The notes: generated by a model from the letters alone, not told the origin. A stretch of DNA of 64,000 bases from Thiocapsa bogorovii (GCF_021228795.1 NZ_CP089309.1:4957501-5021500); one strand, 5' to 3'. Shown: positions 30,001 to 38,787, counted from the stretch's first letter. Program-made: numbers and translations.

Positions 30001-30221
30001 TGCTGTTGACCTCGCTGACCACGATCGCCGGCCTGACGCCGCTCTTATTCGAGAAATCCGTTCAGGCCCAGTTCCTGATCCCGATGGCGACCTCGATTGC
30101 ATTCGGGCTTGGCTTTGCGACCGTGCTGGTCCTGCTCGTCATTCCGGCATTGCTCTCGATCCACGATAGCGTGCATGGACGGCTTGGCCGGTTGTTCAGG
30201 GCGAACCCGGCACCGGCGTGA
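27072..30221 (+). CDS. RND efflux transporter permease (second pump)
   Basis: This 1049-residue permease differs from the pump at 258-3332. It starts with about 20 soluble residues before GLFAHHKVAANLLMAIMILSG, and its TM4 motif is LGIIVDDAIVVGEDAM with the Asp pair kept. The branch resembles AcrB/MdtB-like and uncharacterised HAE-type pumps that work with a single adaptor. GTG 27072 overlaps the adaptor stop; GGAGAT lies upstream. A 24-base hairpin lies just after the gene. Confidence 0.94.
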   Translation: MTNSRPAKEKVVKGHQNDIVGLFAHHKVAANLLMAIMILSGIFALDRLNVQFFPNFDLDLVTVRVVWTGASAEDIEDGITNPLEQRLRSVDELRKMTSTSTQGISSITLEFNEGVDPLLALDQVRRLVDDFRNLPQDAEKPEVALVTRYESVARLVLTGLERPDELRHLARRFESELLENGIDKVEIRGLPLEEISIQVDQAQLEELGLGLPQIGERVGAFSRDLPAGAIGRGEATRELRSLDKRRDALEFAQIPIKTEETLNLQLGDIAEIERVPRDSTLSLSMNGSPAVEMILQRAETGNSLAAAKALDEWLAETRPLLPPGVELVVYDASWELIRDRIMLLVTNGAGGLILVVAILFLFLSGRVAFWVAWGIPVSFMATLFILYLAGGSINMMSLFALIMALGIIVDDAIVVGEDAMAHHQMGEDPLLAAEGGVRRMLAPVVASSLTTIAAFLPLMLVGGVIGNILNVIPLVIVAVILASLLESMLVLPGHLRSAFVHSHKVKPDSLRSRLDRGFEYFRDRLFRPLVTVAVHHRFATIASAVAALMIAIGLLAGGRLGFVFFPTPEGQIVTANATFVAGTPRARVDALLEHLDETLWETERAFDQGKLVNLAIALHGSKGDSSGSSSDQLGALQVELVAPDAREVRNEEFIRAWQERIELPAGLEGFTIASRRAGPPGRDLTVRLFGADAATLKAAALDISEVLKGISGVTAVEDDMAFGREQIIYSLTPAGQALGLTVADLGTQLRTAFEGQLVQIFQDGADEVEVRVKLPKAERERLGTLERINIRLPDGTSVPLTTVAQWRSQRGFEILRHAEGKLAVEVSADVDSDVNNAGAIIEGLIASTLPELGANYGISYSFEGRSADQRETLGDMRKGLVLGLILIYIILTWVFSSYGWPLVVMAAIPFGLTGALFGHWLIGIDVTILSLFGMFGLSGIVINDSIILVKFYQEQLDQGVASRDALIEAACQRLRAVLLTSLTTIAGLTPLLFEKSVQAQFLIPMATSIAFGLGFATVLVLLVIPALLSIHDSVHGRLGRLFRANPAPA

Positions 30222-30240
30222 CCTTTCTCGGGTGGCGCAT

Positions 30241-30264
30241 GCGACACCGCCCCGGCGGTGTCGC
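30241..30264. terminator. Strong hairpin between convergent genes
   Basis: GCGACACCGCC and GGCGGTGTCGC form an 11-bp perfect stem with a 2-base centre, 20 bases after the RND permease stop and 51 bases beyond the end of the opposing RIO kinase gene. It could serve as a bidirectional terminator; neither strand has a clear T-run. Confidence 0.5.
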
Positions 30265-30315
30265 GACTCTCCCGGCGCTATGCGCCGATCCAGGTCGATC
30301 CGTACGAATCGCGGG

Positions 30316-31161
30316 TCATGCCTCCTCGCGCCCTTGGCGACGCCTGATCGCATTCTCGCGCGCATCGTTGATTTCCCGCATGATGCTTTCGATGTCGGCT
30401 TCCTTGTTGGCGCCCTTGAAGTGCCCGGTCAACGTGATCTCGGGCGTCAAGGCACCGGTTTCGTAGATGTACCAGATCTCCTTCGCGTAGCTCGTCGAGA
30501 GCAGCTCCGGGGCGAATTGACCGAAGTAGGACGCCAGGTTCCCGACATCGCGCTCCAGCATTCGCGCGGCATTGTTGTTGGCCGCCGCGTCGACCGCTTG
30601 CGGGAGATCGATGATCACGGGACCATCCTGATCGACCAGGATGTTGAATTCCGAGAGATCGCCGTGCACGATGCCGCTGCAGAGCATGCGCACCACATCC
30701 TTGAGAAGGATCCCGTGGTACCGAAGCGCGTCCTCGCCCGTCAGGTCCAGATCATTGAGCCGCGGCGCCGCATTGCCCTCGTCGTCGGTGACCAGCTCCA
30801 TCAACAAGACGCCCTCGACATAGAGGTGAGGCTTTGGAACACGCACACCCGCAGCGGCCAAGCGGTAAAGTGCATCGACCTCGGTATTCTGCCAAACGTC
30901 CTCCTGCTGTTGGCGTCCGTATCGCGAGCCTTTCGCCATCGCCCGCGCCTGCCGGCTGTTTCGCACCTTACGGCCTTCGCTGTATAAGACCTGCTTGTGA
31001 AAACCCCGCTGATTTGCTTCCTTGTAGACCTTGGCGCAGCGCACCGCGCCATCGGCATGCACCACATAGACGGCGGCCTCCTTGCCGCTCTTGAGCGGAC
31101 GGATCACCTCGTCGATGAGACCGTCGCGGACCAAGGGTTCGAGACGCTTTGGAATCTTCAT
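30316..31161 (-). CDS. RIO1-family protein kinase-like protein
   Basis: The 281-residue protein has the RIO fold: the ATP-binding KSGKEAAVYVVHADG with the following RCAKVYKEA lysine, the catalytic loop GIVHGDLSEFNILVD, and the metal-binding IIDLPQAVD. In archaea and eukaryotes RIO kinases act in small-subunit ribosome maturation; bacterial members are scattered and little studied. ATG 31161 (MKIPKRLEPLV) has AGGA 5 bases upstream; ATG 31167 is an alternative. It converges with the RND operon. Confidence 0.9.
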   Translation of the reverse strand: MKIPKRLEPLVRDGLIDEVIRPLKSGKEAAVYVVHADGAVRCAKVYKEANQRGFHKQVLYSEGRKVRNSRQARAMAKGSRYGRQQQEDVWQNTEVDALYRLAAAGVRVPKPHLYVEGVLLMELVTDDEGNAAPRLNDLDLTGEDALRYHGILLKDVVRMLCSGIVHGDLSEFNILVDQDGPVIIDLPQAVDAAANNNAARMLERDVGNLASYFGQFAPELLSTSYAKEIWYIYETGALTPEITLTGHFKGANKEADIESIMREINDARENAIRRRQGREEA

Positions 31162-31445
31162 AGACATCCTGGTGTGAAATGGCAAAGTCCGGGCGAAATC
31201 GGCGCCGCCCAAGAGCAGTTTCTCGACGCCCGAATGACCGCCGATGGCGTTCGAGCGATACTCGTTGAGTTGATGACCGGGAATTGCGACGGACGCTCGA
31301 CCCGACGGCGCGGGAGGAGGGCTCGATCGGAAGGGCCAAGGCCAAGATTAACACGTTGGCCCGGGCTGACTGTGCCGGCGTCTCTCCACGACAGGTTACG
31401 CATTCGAAGCGCAAGAGTATCGTGAAACCGGACTCCCGAACCGCC

Positions 31446-31706
31446 ATGCGACACCTTATCGACGAGGTGCGCGCAGCGATCCCGTTCGACGCGGATGATG
31501 CGCGCGTCTGCAGCGGTGATTGCGCCGGTTGCTCGCAGAAGCTGTTGGACTATCTGGAGGGAGAGCTGGATGCCTGGCAGCAGCGGCTCGCCGAGGGCGA
31601 CCGGCCAAGCCTTGGAGACCTATCGCGTCTAGCCAAGACCGCTCGCAAGATCCATCGTGTATTGGTGCGAAACGGCATCCTGTCCGAGGTGGCCGAGCCG
31701 ATTTGA
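31446..31706 (+). CDS. Small conserved Cys-containing protein
   Basis: The 86-residue product (MRHLIDEVRAAIPFDADDA) carries a CSGDCAGCSQKLLDYLEGEL segment with three cysteines and a helical C-terminal half (RLAKTARKIHRVLVRNGIL). Related small proteins occur in Pseudomonas and other gammaproteobacteria, from memory, with no known role. ATG 31446 is chosen because the longer frame (to 31284) adds unrelated basic sequence; GTG 31422 is possible. The CxxxCxxC spacing could bind a metal. Confidence 0.65.
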   Translation: MRHLIDEVRAAIPFDADDARVCSGDCAGCSQKLLDYLEGELDAWQQRLAEGDRPSLGDLSRLAKTARKIHRVLVRNGILSEVAEPI

Positions 31707-31757
31707 CATGAGTACGACATCACTCCGTTTTGTTGGTCAGCCCATTGGAGGAATGTG

Positions 31758-31999
31758 GTGACAGCGATGACGGCACGCGAAGCGCGTGCCAATCTCTATC
31801 GATTGATCGACGAGGTCGCATCTTCGCATCGGCCGCTGCGGATCTCCGGGAAGCGAAACAATGCGGTCTTGATCTCCGAAGAGGACTGGGAGGCGATTCA
31901 GGAGACGCCGTTTCTGGTGTCTGTCGCCGGGAGCTCGAATCCATCCGTGAAGACATGGCAACCCCTGTTCACGGGTGCAGCGAGGGTCCAGGCTGGTGA
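31758..31999 (+). pseudogene. yefM: Frameshifted YefM/Phd-family antitoxin gene
   Basis: The N-terminal 58 codons (VTAMTAREARANLYRLIDEV, then LISEEDWEAIQETPFLVSVAG) match the DNA-binding part of YefM antitoxins. At about 31931 the match moves to the next frame (ELESIREDMATPVHGCSEGP and a final Gly-Trp), which is the usual toxin-binding tail (compare ESIREGMATPVEECSEEL). One missing G at GCCGGG^AGCTC explains it. GTG 31758 has GGAGG 7 bases upstream. Unrepaired, frame 1 runs on into unrelated sequence. The tail would end at TGA 31997-31999, overlapping the toxin start as in intact yefM-yoeB pairs. Confidence 0.75.
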
Positions 32000-32037
32000 A
32001 TTGGCGGATGGTTTAGACCAAACAGGCCCAAAAAATG
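31996..32037 (+). pseudogene. yoeB: Remnant of a YoeB toxin gene with early stop codon
   Basis: From GTG 31996 (overlapping the antitoxin TGA as GTGA) the frame reads VNWRMV-stop-TKQAQKM, matching the YoeB N-terminus (WRLVFTKQAQKDAKKL) with TAG in place of the Phe codon. After the AAAAAA run near 32032 the similarity is lost, and copA begins on the other strand at 32122. The toxin is therefore truncated and cannot be made. Confidence 0.6.
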
Positions 32038-32121
32038 CGCAGACGCCCGCTGTTTTGCCCTGGTCAGGCGACTGTGCAGTACGTCCGCCGAGCTCTCCCG
32101 GGAGATCACAACAGGACACAA

Positions 32122-34587
32122 TCACTTGGCGGCAAGCTGGCGGGAGTCCCGCGCGGCTTGACCGAATCGCCGCAGCCGCAGGCTGTTGGTGACGACGAAG
32201 AGGCTCGACACGCTCATGGCGGCGGCGGCAAGCATGGGGTTGAGGAGCCATCCGGTGAGCGGGAAGAAGACGCCGGCGGCGAGCGGGATGAGCGCGACGT
32301 TGTAGGCGTAAGCCCAGAAGAAGTTGATGCGGATAGTGCGAAGTGTCTTGCGCGCCAGCGCGATCGCGGCGGCCGTGCCGCGCAGGTCGCCCTGCATCAG
32401 GATGACCTCGCCGGCTTCGACCGCGATATCCGTACCCGTGCCGATCGCGATGCCGACATCCGCCTGCGCAAGGGCCGGGGCGTCGTTGATGCCGTCCCCG
32501 ACGAAGGCGACGCGACGCCCCTCGGCTTGCAGACGCTTGACCTCGGCGGCCTTGTCCGCCGGAAGCACCTCGGCGAGGACGCGCGTGATGCCGACTTGGC
32601 GAGCGATTGCCTCGGCGGTCCGGCGCCCGTCGCCGGTCAGCATCCCGACCTCGAGCCCGAGCGCACGCAGTTGGGCGATTGCCTCTTGGCTGCCGGCCTT
32701 GATGGGATCCGCGACCGCAAGGACCGCGATCAGGCGTCCATCCGCCGCGACATAGATCGGGGTCTGGCCTTCCGCGCCGAGGCGCTCGGCGACCTCGCTC
32801 GCGGCGTCCAAAGACACCTCCATCCGCTCCATCCAGCGCCGCGCACCGACCGCGATCCGTTGCTGGCCGACTTGGCCCTGAATGCCGAACCCGGGCTCGG
32901 CTTCGATCTGCGTGACCTCAGGCAGGGTCAATTCCCGTGCCTTGGCGTTCCCAACGACGGCAGCGGCGATCGGATGCTCGCTGTGATGCTCGACGGCCGC
33001 CGTCATCGCCAGTGCCGTGTCCTTCTCCATACCGTAGGCGTGGAGCGCGACGAGTGCCGGACGGCCCTCGGTCAAGGTCCCGGTCTTGTCCAGGACGAGG
33101 GTGTCTACGCGGGCCAGCGTCTCGAGCGCGGCACCGTTGCGCACGAGGATCCCCAAGGCCGCGCCGCGTCCGGTCGCGACCATGATGGCGGTCGGCGTCG
33201 CGAGCCCCATCGCGCAGGGGCAGGCGATCAGCAGCACGCTGACCGCGGCGACGAAGGCATAGCTTAAGGCCGGTTCCGGACCCAGCCAGAGCCAGACCGC
33301 GAAGGTGACGAGCGCGACGACCATGACCAGGGGCACGAAGACGGCCGCGATCCGGTCGGCGACGCGCTGGATCGGCGGTTTGCCGGACTGGGCATCCTCG
33401 ACAAGCCGGATGATCTGCGCCAGCACCGTCTCGGCACCGACGCGGGTCGCGCGGTAGCGGAAGGATCCGGTTTGATTGAGTGTGCCGCCGATGACCGCGT
33501 CTCCGGGATCCTTGCGCACCGGTACCGGCTCGCCGCTGATCATGGATTCGTCGACCCGACTGCCGCCCTCGGTCAGGGTGCCGTCGACCGGGATGCGCTC
33601 GCCCGGGCGCACCTGGATGACGTCACCCGGAACGACCGCGTCGGCGGGGACCTCGATCTCGCCGTCCGGGCCGATGATGCGCGCGGTCTTCGGCTGGAGG
33701 GTCACCAGACGTCGAATGGCCTGCGAGGTTCGTCCCTTGGCGACCGCTTCGAGATAACGCCCGAGCAGGATCAGGGTCACGATGACCGCGGCGGCCTCGA
33801 AATAGAGATGGACCGTCCCGGCGGGAAGCATCCCCGGAAGGGTCAGCGCCAGCAGCGAGTAGAGATAGGCCGCGCCGCTGCCGAGCATGACCAGGCTGTC
33901 CATGCCGGGGCTGCGATGCCGAAGCTCGGTCAGACCGCGCACGAGGAAGCGCCGCCCGGACCAGAAGAGCACCGGGGTGGCCAGTACCAGCTCCAGCCAG
34001 GCCCAGAGGCCCTTCGGTGCCAGCTTGGCCATGAGCGCATCGAGTCCCGGCAGGAGCATCGGCCCCATGCTGATGAGCAGCAACGGAAAGGTCAGGGACG
34101 CGGCGACGCGCAGATCGCGTGCGAGTCGGTCGAGCTCGTGCGCCTTGCGCATCTCGTCCGACTCCGACCGTTGCTCGGGCGTAGCGGGCTCGTACCCGGC
34201 CGCGCGGATCGCTTGGGCGATACGCTCCGGACTTACCGAGGCCGGGAGATAGCCGACGGTCGCCGATTCAGTGCCGAGGTTGACGGTCGCCTCGATCACG
34301 CCGGGCACCGCTTGAATGGCCCGTTCCACGCGTGCGACACAGGACGCGCAGGTCATGCCGCCGACGCCGAAGGTGATCGATTCGACCCGGGGCTCGTAAC
34401 CCGCGCCGCGCACCGCATCGAGCAGGGCCGGCACGGTCGCCTGATCGTAGCGTACAACTGCGGTCCCGGCCGCCAGGTTGACCGTCGCCGATGCCACGCC
34501 CGGAGCACGGGCGATGGCGCGCTCCACCCTCGCCACGCAGGAGGCGCAACTCATGCCGGCGACACCGATGCGGACCTCTTGGGTCAT
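32122..34587 (-). CDS. copA: Copper-exporting P1B-type ATPase
   Basis: CopA pumps Cu(I) out of the cytoplasm using ATP. The 821-residue protein begins with two heavy-metal-associated domains (GMSCASC at residues 11-17 and GMTCASC at 77-83), followed by the TM region with [13 protein letters not shown] (Cu site CPC), the phosphorylation motif DKTGTLTEG, a SEHPIAAAV motif and the hinge [21 protein letters not shown] 34587 overlaps the upstream gene by 4 bases. No CueR gene or CopZ chaperone is adjacent, and the upstream partner is uncharacterised. Confidence 0.95.
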   Translation of the reverse strand: MTQEVRIGVAGMSCASCVARVERAIARAPGVASATVNLAAGTAVVRYDQATVPALLDAVRGAGYEPRVESITFGVGGMTCASCVARVERAIQAVPGVIEATVNLGTESATVGYLPASVSPERIAQAIRAAGYEPATPEQRSESDEMRKAHELDRLARDLRVAASLTFPLLLISMGPMLLPGLDALMAKLAPKGLWAWLELVLATPVLFWSGRRFLVRGLTELRHRSPGMDSLVMLGSGAAYLYSLLALTLPGMLPAGTVHLYFEAAAVIVTLILLGRYLEAVAKGRTSQAIRRLVTLQPKTARIIGPDGEIEVPADAVVPGDVIQVRPGERIPVDGTLTEGGSRVDESMISGEPVPVRKDPGDAVIGGTLNQTGSFRYRATRVGAETVLAQIIRLVEDAQSGKPPIQRVADRIAAVFVPLVMVVALVTFAVWLWLGPEPALSYAFVAAVSVLLIACPCAMGLATPTAIMVATGRGAALGILVRNGAALETLARVDTLVLDKTGTLTEGRPALVALHAYGMEKDTALAMTAAVEHHSEHPIAAAVVGNAKARELTLPEVTQIEAEPGFGIQGQVGQQRIAVGARRWMERMEVSLDAASEVAERLGAEGQTPIYVAADGRLIAVLAVADPIKAGSQEAIAQLRALGLEVGMLTGDGRRTAEAIARQVGITRVLAEVLPADKAAEVKRLQAEGRRVAFVGDGINDAPALAQADVGIAIGTGTDIAVEAGEVILMQGDLRGTAAAIALARKTLRTIRINFFWAYAYNVALIPLAAGVFFPLTGWLLNPMLAAAAMSVSSLFVVTNSLRLRRFGQAARDSRQLAAK

Positions 34588-35132
34588 GGGTCGACCTGGC
34601 TCCAGACGCCCGGCAGGGCCAACGGATCGTCGACGAGGTCGCCGAGAGCGCCGTCGATCACGGGCGCCAAGAGCCCGTAGCCCACCCGCCAGCGGACGGT
34701 GCCCACCTGCACCGACGCGGTCTTTGTATTCAGCTTCACAACCTGTCCGAACCGCTCCTGTCCGTCGCGGTCCTTGAAGGCGACCCGGTCGCCCACGCTC
34801 AGACGATTGCGATCGACCGCTTGGCGTTTCTGTGCGGAGATCGTCACGTCTTCGCCGTCGAGATCGATCTGATAGAAGGGAATGCTCCACCGCTTTGCGT
34901 CGCCGAGATTCTCGATCTCCGCACGGCTCCGGTTGATCCGCAACATCTTGGCCTCCAGCAGCCTATTCTCGACGTGGTCGAACCAACGCACCGTCTGGCC
35001 GACACGCAGTGCTTGCTTGACGGCACGGACGCGCTTCGGGTCGTCGAGCTGGTTGCTGATGGCTGCATTCAAACGATAGAGCTCGAACAGGCTGGCTCGG
35101 CCCAGCGCATCCATAACCTCTGTATAGTTCAA
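34584..35132 (-). CDS. Unknown protein with KOW/SH3-like segment, upstream of copA
   Basis: The 182-residue product ([20 protein letters not shown]) is not a characterised family that I know. It has a helical N-terminal third, then two segments that look like small beta-barrels: [21 protein letters not shown] and [20 protein letters not shown], the second resembling a KOW/Tudor-like RNA-binding fold. Its stop overlaps the copA start (ATGA), so the two are translationally coupled. A copper link is suggested only by this context; there is no Cys- or Met-rich metal site. Confidence 0.75.
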   Translation of the reverse strand: MNYTEVMDALGRASLFELYRLNAAISNQLDDPKRVRAVKQALRVGQTVRWFDHVENRLLEAKMLRINRSRAEIENLGDAKRWSIPFYQIDLDGEDVTISAQKRQAVDRNRLSVGDRVAFKDRDGQERFGQVVKLNTKTASVQVGTVRWRVGYGLLAPVIDGALGDLVDDPLALPGVWSQVDP

Positions 35133-35443
35133 GTCGACGTCTCCGATATCTGCAAGGATGCGCGCCAGCCTGCGGCACCAGGACGATGTGCGGGATCGGC
35201 GCGGATGATTCTAACGAGATTTGGACATACGCGAGCGCGAGGGTTTCCCAGGCCATCGGTTGACCTCGATGGCTTCGGTTTGGGTCATGTCGTCGATCGA
35301 TCGGGCGGCTTAAGCCCCGCATCCACGCGGTAGGGCGTTTTCCGCGAAAGTATCGCGCAAGACGTCGATGCGCATTTCCGGAAATCCCCCCACGTTTTCC
35401 CGCCCTCGCGATCGGTCGAATCACTCGCCCGGTATCGGACGCC
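35133..35443. other. Gene-free stretch upstream of the copA operon
   Basis: About 311 bases with the promoter of the minus-strand operon expected at its left end and the end of the LTA-synthase-type gene at its right. A 24-codon minus-strand frame near 35215-35290 (MTQTEAIEVNRW) has no support. No CueR-type dyad or clear hairpin was identified. Confidence 0.4.
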
Positions 35444-37348
35444 TCAGAGCTTGGGCTTGAGCTTATCTGAAGGCGGCAGGCTGGCGGCTGCCCGGAATCC
35501 CGGTGTGGGCTCAAGACGGCGCAGTGCATGTTGGGCGCCGCCGAAGATGTCGCGCGCGAGGATGCGGATGGCCGCGAGCCAGGAGGTGGATGCCTCGCAG
35601 GCAGAGGGTTGGTTCTCGGAGTCGCGACAGATGGTCGCCGTTTCACCGTCGCTGATGAGGTGCAAGCCGGGAAGCGGCCGGACTGCCGGCGACCCGGGCT
35701 CGGGTGCGGTCAGAGCCATCATCGAGGGGCGCGTATCGCTCAAGAGTCTTAGGAGCAGTCCGGGGAGTTGGTAGAAGGGAAGGTCGCCGGTCTTCACGAC
35801 GCCGCGTTGTCCGTCGATCAGGATCAGGGGCGTGGCGACCAGGGTGCGGAACATCGCGTCGTTGAACTCGGCTCGGTTGGGCGCCAAAAGGCCCGATTCT
35901 CTGAAGCCGCCGAACTGGTTGCCGAGTGCCGGGAGATGGTCGCCGAAGAGGACGATCAAACCGTCGGGATCGCGCTGCCGAAGCTCGCCCAGGAAGTCCA
36001 TCAGCTCGCGTGACTTGTAGTACATCGTATTGGCGTAAGCCTCGACCGTCGCGTGCCCCTCGGCTGCCCTGATGACGTTTGGGCGTTGCGCATTGAGCGG
36101 GTACGGCAGATGTCCGAAATAGGTCAGGACATAGTTGAAGACGGGCGTGGGTCCCTGCAGCTGAGGTCCGAGGCGATCGAGTACCTGGCGATAGAGCGAT
36201 GCATCGCTCAGGAAGCCCTTGTTCATGTCGTCGAGCTCGAAATCGCCGTCGGACCAATAGGTCTCGAATCCGATACGGCGATAGGCGTTGACCCGATTCC
36301 AGAAGGACGCCGCGTTGGGGTGGGATGCGAATGACCGGTAGCCGGCGCTCGCCAGATGGCGCGGCAGACAGGGTGCGTCGTTGCGCAGTCCGCCCTCGAA
36401 GAAGACGTTGTCGCGCTCAACCGGGAAGCCGCAGAGGATCTCGAACTCGGTATTGGCAGTGTAGCCGCCGAAGACAGGCGAGAGGGCATGGGCGTGTCCC
36501 GAGGCGGCCCAGAGCTCGCGGAAGGCGGGATCGATCGGATCCGCGGAGAGCCCGGATGCGTCGAGCAGCATCGGATCCCAGAAGGATTCGAGCACGATCA
36601 TATGCAGGTTCCGCGAGGGGAGAGCGGTCCCCGCCACCTTCACCAGGTCCTTCGGTGCGGTAGCGCCGAGCCGCGCGAGCGCGTCTTGCACCTCGCCGGG
36701 CGTCGGAGGGGGCTCGCGCCGGGCGCGGCTGCGCACGCCCTCCTGCAGGAGTTGCAGCGGAAGACCTCGTGCCTCGAAGTTGCCTCTTTGGTTCCAAACC
36801 GAGTTGCCGAACTGCTTGTCCAGAGCATGGCTTGCAGGCTCGGGGAAGGCAAGGAGCAGAGCGACGGCAAGCGCGACGACGCCGAGGTTGATCCAGGACC
36901 AAGGCCGACGCCAGGCGATCGTCCACCAGAGCAGGATCGTCGGGACGGCGACCATGAGGACAGCCCCCGCGAGCGGCCATCCCTCGAGCAGCAGCAACAT
37001 GTTCTTGGCCGCGACGAAGTCGTCCGGCATCAAGGGGCCACCCAGGATCGACATCTTGAGCGCGTTGCCGAGCGTCAGCGCCGTGAACAGGGCAGCCGTT
37101 GCCAGTGCAAAGCGCACGAGGTTGCTCGACATGCCGTAGAGCAGCGTGCCGATCATCAGGTGCGCGATCAGGTCGGCCCGGAAAGCCTCGGGGCCGGGCT
37201 TGACCTCGAACAGGAGATCCATGGCCGCCTGGGCAGCCAGATACCAGGCCGAGACGAAAAGCATCGCGCCGATCCAGCCGAGGACAAGGCGGAATCCGCG
37301 TAGAAGAGTGTTCTGAAGACGGAGGTGATTCATCGATACTCGGCTCAT
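35444..37348 (-). CDS. LTA-synthase-type sulfatase/phosphoglycerol transferase
   Basis: The 634-residue protein has about five N-terminal TM helices (to about residue 170) and a periplasmic sulfatase-fold domain. Active-site features visible are the metal Glu in MIVLESFWD (254), the nucleophile Thr in GGYTANTEFEIL (297), and VLFGDHLPALGNQF. Gram-negative relatives (OpgB, CptA/EptA neighbours, LtaS-like) add phosphoglycerol or phosphoethanolamine to glucans or lipids, so an envelope-modifying role is likely. The start ATG 37348 has AGGGG 8 bases upstream. Confidence 0.87.
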   Translation of the reverse strand: MSRVSMNHLRLQNTLLRGFRLVLGWIGAMLFVSAWYLAAQAAMDLLFEVKPGPEAFRADLIAHLMIGTLLYGMSSNLVRFALATAALFTALTLGNALKMSILGGPLMPDDFVAAKNMLLLLEGWPLAGAVLMVAVPTILLWWTIAWRRPWSWINLGVVALAVALLLAFPEPASHALDKQFGNSVWNQRGNFEARGLPLQLLQEGVRSRARREPPPTPGEVQDALARLGATAPKDLVKVAGTALPSRNLHMIVLESFWDPMLLDASGLSADPIDPAFRELWAASGHAHALSPVFGGYTANTEFEILCGFPVERDNVFFEGGLRNDAPCLPRHLASAGYRSFASHPNAASFWNRVNAYRRIGFETYWSDGDFELDDMNKGFLSDASLYRQVLDRLGPQLQGPTPVFNYVLTYFGHLPYPLNAQRPNVIRAAEGHATVEAYANTMYYKSRELMDFLGELRQRDPDGLIVLFGDHLPALGNQFGGFRESGLLAPNRAEFNDAMFRTLVATPLILIDGQRGVVKTGDLPFYQLPGLLLRLLSDTRPSMMALTAPEPGSPAVRPLPGLHLISDGETATICRDSENQPSACEASTSWLAAIRILARDIFGGAQHALRRLEPTPGFRAAASLPPSDKLKPKL

Positions 37349-37652
37349 GCCAACGACCCCTCTCCCCGGCGGGTCGACGGAGCATCGAGGACGAAAATGA
37401 AAACGTCAGTGAGTAGTCACCAAAGTGTAATACGCGCCCTTGTCCCTGGCCAGCTCATGGCCTTTCGAAATTTTTTGTGTGGGCTTTCAGGAGACTATCG
37501 GGAGTCTATCGGTGTCGGTGGGGGTAGGCGCGGCCGAGCGATTCAGCGTAGACTCCGGCGTGCGATGCTTTTCGATCCGTCTGCTCGGGGCCGATCGCAA
37601 TCCCCGGCTGCGTGCTTCCACACCATCAGCCCAGTCGTCTTGAGGCTTACGA
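37349..37652. other. Divergent intergenic region upstream of the MBX-like operon
   Basis: These 304 bases must hold the promoter of the 14-gene plus-strand cluster and that of the minus-strand LTA-synthase-type gene. The notable structure is a tandem 11-bp direct repeat GGAGACTATCG / GGAGTCTATCG at 37490-37511 (10 of 11 identical), a possible regulator site. An A/T-rich patch (GAAATTTTTTGTG) precedes it. No convincing -35/-10 pair was found. Confidence 0.4.
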
Positions 37653-38177
37653 ATGGATGACACCCCCGTCGATCCTCGGCCGTCGATCGGTCACTACCTC
37701 TTCTCGGTTCTCGTGCTCGCCCTGCTTTGGCTTTTGCTGGCAGGCAGCCTGGCGACGGCAGAGCTGATCGCGGCACTGGCTGTCGGCATCCTCGTGACCT
37801 CCATCGCCGGACCGCGCCTGGCCGTCTTGAGCGGGGTTCGGCTTTCGCCTTTGGCGCCTTGGCACCTTCTGCGCTATCTGCTGACCTTCCTCGTTGCGCT
37901 GGTGGCGGCCAATGTGGACATGGCGCGCCGCGTACTGTCGCCGTCGTTGCCGCTGCGTCCCGCTTTAATCGAGGTCCGGACCGCACTGCGCTCTTCGCTC
38001 GGGCGGATGTTGTTGGCCAACAGCATCACGCTGACGCCAGGCACGCTCGCCGTCGATATCCGCGGGGACCGGATCTTGGTCCACTGGGTGGATTGCCCGC
38101 CCGGAACCGATCTCGACCGGGCGACCGCCGCCATCTCGGATGCCTTCGAGCGCCATATCCGCGGGTTCCTCAAATGA
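37653..38177 (+). CDS. mrpE: MrpE/MnhE-type cation antiporter subunit (MbxA-like)
   Basis: The first gene of the MBX-like cluster encodes a 174-residue protein of the MnhE family: two N-terminal TM helices (FSVLVLALLWLLLAG; ELIAALAVGILVTSIAG), a third at about 68-85, and the cytoplasmic tail with SSLGRMLLANSITLTPGTLA and ILVHWVDCP, both family hallmarks. In Mrp antiporters and MBH/MBX complexes it helps form the sodium-translocating module. It overlaps the next gene by 4 bases (ATGA). Confidence 0.92.
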   Translation: MDDTPVDPRPSIGHYLFSVLVLALLWLLLAGSLATAELIAALAVGILVTSIAGPRLAVLSGVRLSPLAPWHLLRYLLTFLVALVAANVDMARRVLSPSLPLRPALIEVRTALRSSLGRMLLANSITLTPGTLAVDIRGDRILVHWVDCPPGTDLDRATAAISDAFERHIRGFLK

Positions 38178-38440
38178 CGCTCAATACCTTGGAGATCTTA
38201 GCCGCCGTAATGCTCGGAGCGGCGCTCCTGATTGCGTTGCTGCGCCTCGTCACGGGGCCGTCGGCACCGGATCGCGTGGTCGCGGCGGATACCTTGACGG
38301 TGATCACGACCATCGCGATCGTCGGCTTGGCGCTCCTGTTCGCAAATCCTCTCTATCTGGACGTGGCCCTCGTCTTCGGTGTCTTGGCCTTCGTCGGTGT
38401 GGTCGCGATCGCCCGGGCGATCGAGGGAGGGCGCTCGTGA
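38174..38440 (+). CDS. mrpF: MrpF/MnhF-type subunit (MbxB-like)
   Basis: This 88-residue, three-TM protein matches MnhF: LLRLVTGPSAPDRVVAADTL in the first loop is the family signature, followed by TM helices VITTIAIVGLALLFANPLYLD and VALVFGVLAFVGVVAIAR. It is part of the cation-translocating unit of the complex. ATG 38174 overlaps the MrpE stop, and its own stop overlaps the next start (GTGA). Confidence 0.92.
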   Translation: MTLNTLEILAAVMLGAALLIALLRLVTGPSAPDRVVAADTLTVITTIAIVGLALLFANPLYLDVALVFGVLAFVGVVAIARAIEGGRS

Positions 38441-38787
38441 GGCTGCTCGCCGATGTCTTTCTGTTGATCGGGGCCGCCTTCGCCTGTCTCGGCGCCTTGG
38501 GCTTGGTGCGGATGCCAGATGTCTACACGCGGATCCAGGCCGGCACCAAGGCGGTGACCCTGGGGGCTCTCGCCTTCCTGATCGGTGCCGCGTTGCTCTT
38601 CCCGCAGTGGTGGGCCAAGTTGCTCTGCATTCTCGGGTTTATTCTCTTTACGAGTCCTGTGTCGTCCTCGACGATCGCGCGTGCAATCCATCTGTCGGGG
38701 ATCACGCCGTGGCGGGCGCCCACGCCCGAGGCGTCCGGGCAGGCCCCGATGTCGCCACAGGCCGCCAAGCCCGCGGAGGGTCGCTGA
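38437..38787 (+). CDS. mrpG: MrpG/MnhG-type subunit (MbxC-like)
   Basis: The 116-residue protein starts at GTG 38437 and has the MnhG features: a first TM helix, then GLVRMPDVYTRIQAGTKAVT, which is nearly invariant in the family, then two more TM helices and SPVSSSTIARAIHLSGI. The tail of about 20 residues is Pro-rich. It is translationally coupled on both sides within the cluster. Confidence 0.92.
   Translation: MRLLADVFLLIGAAFACLGALGLVRMPDVYTRIQAGTKAVTLGALAFLIGAALLFPQWWAKLLCILGFILFTSPVSSSTIARAIHLSGITPWRAPTPEASGQAPMSPQAAKPAEGR

Noticed and set aside
31755-32192. 145-codon reading of the antitoxin frame as one long protein
   Set aside because: Similarity to YefM stops at the frameshift and continues in the next frame; the tail of the long frame is unrelated sequence.
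35215-35290. 24-codon minus-strand frame starting MTQTEAIEVNRW
   Set aside because: Too short, with no convincing ribosome binding site and no similarity known to me.
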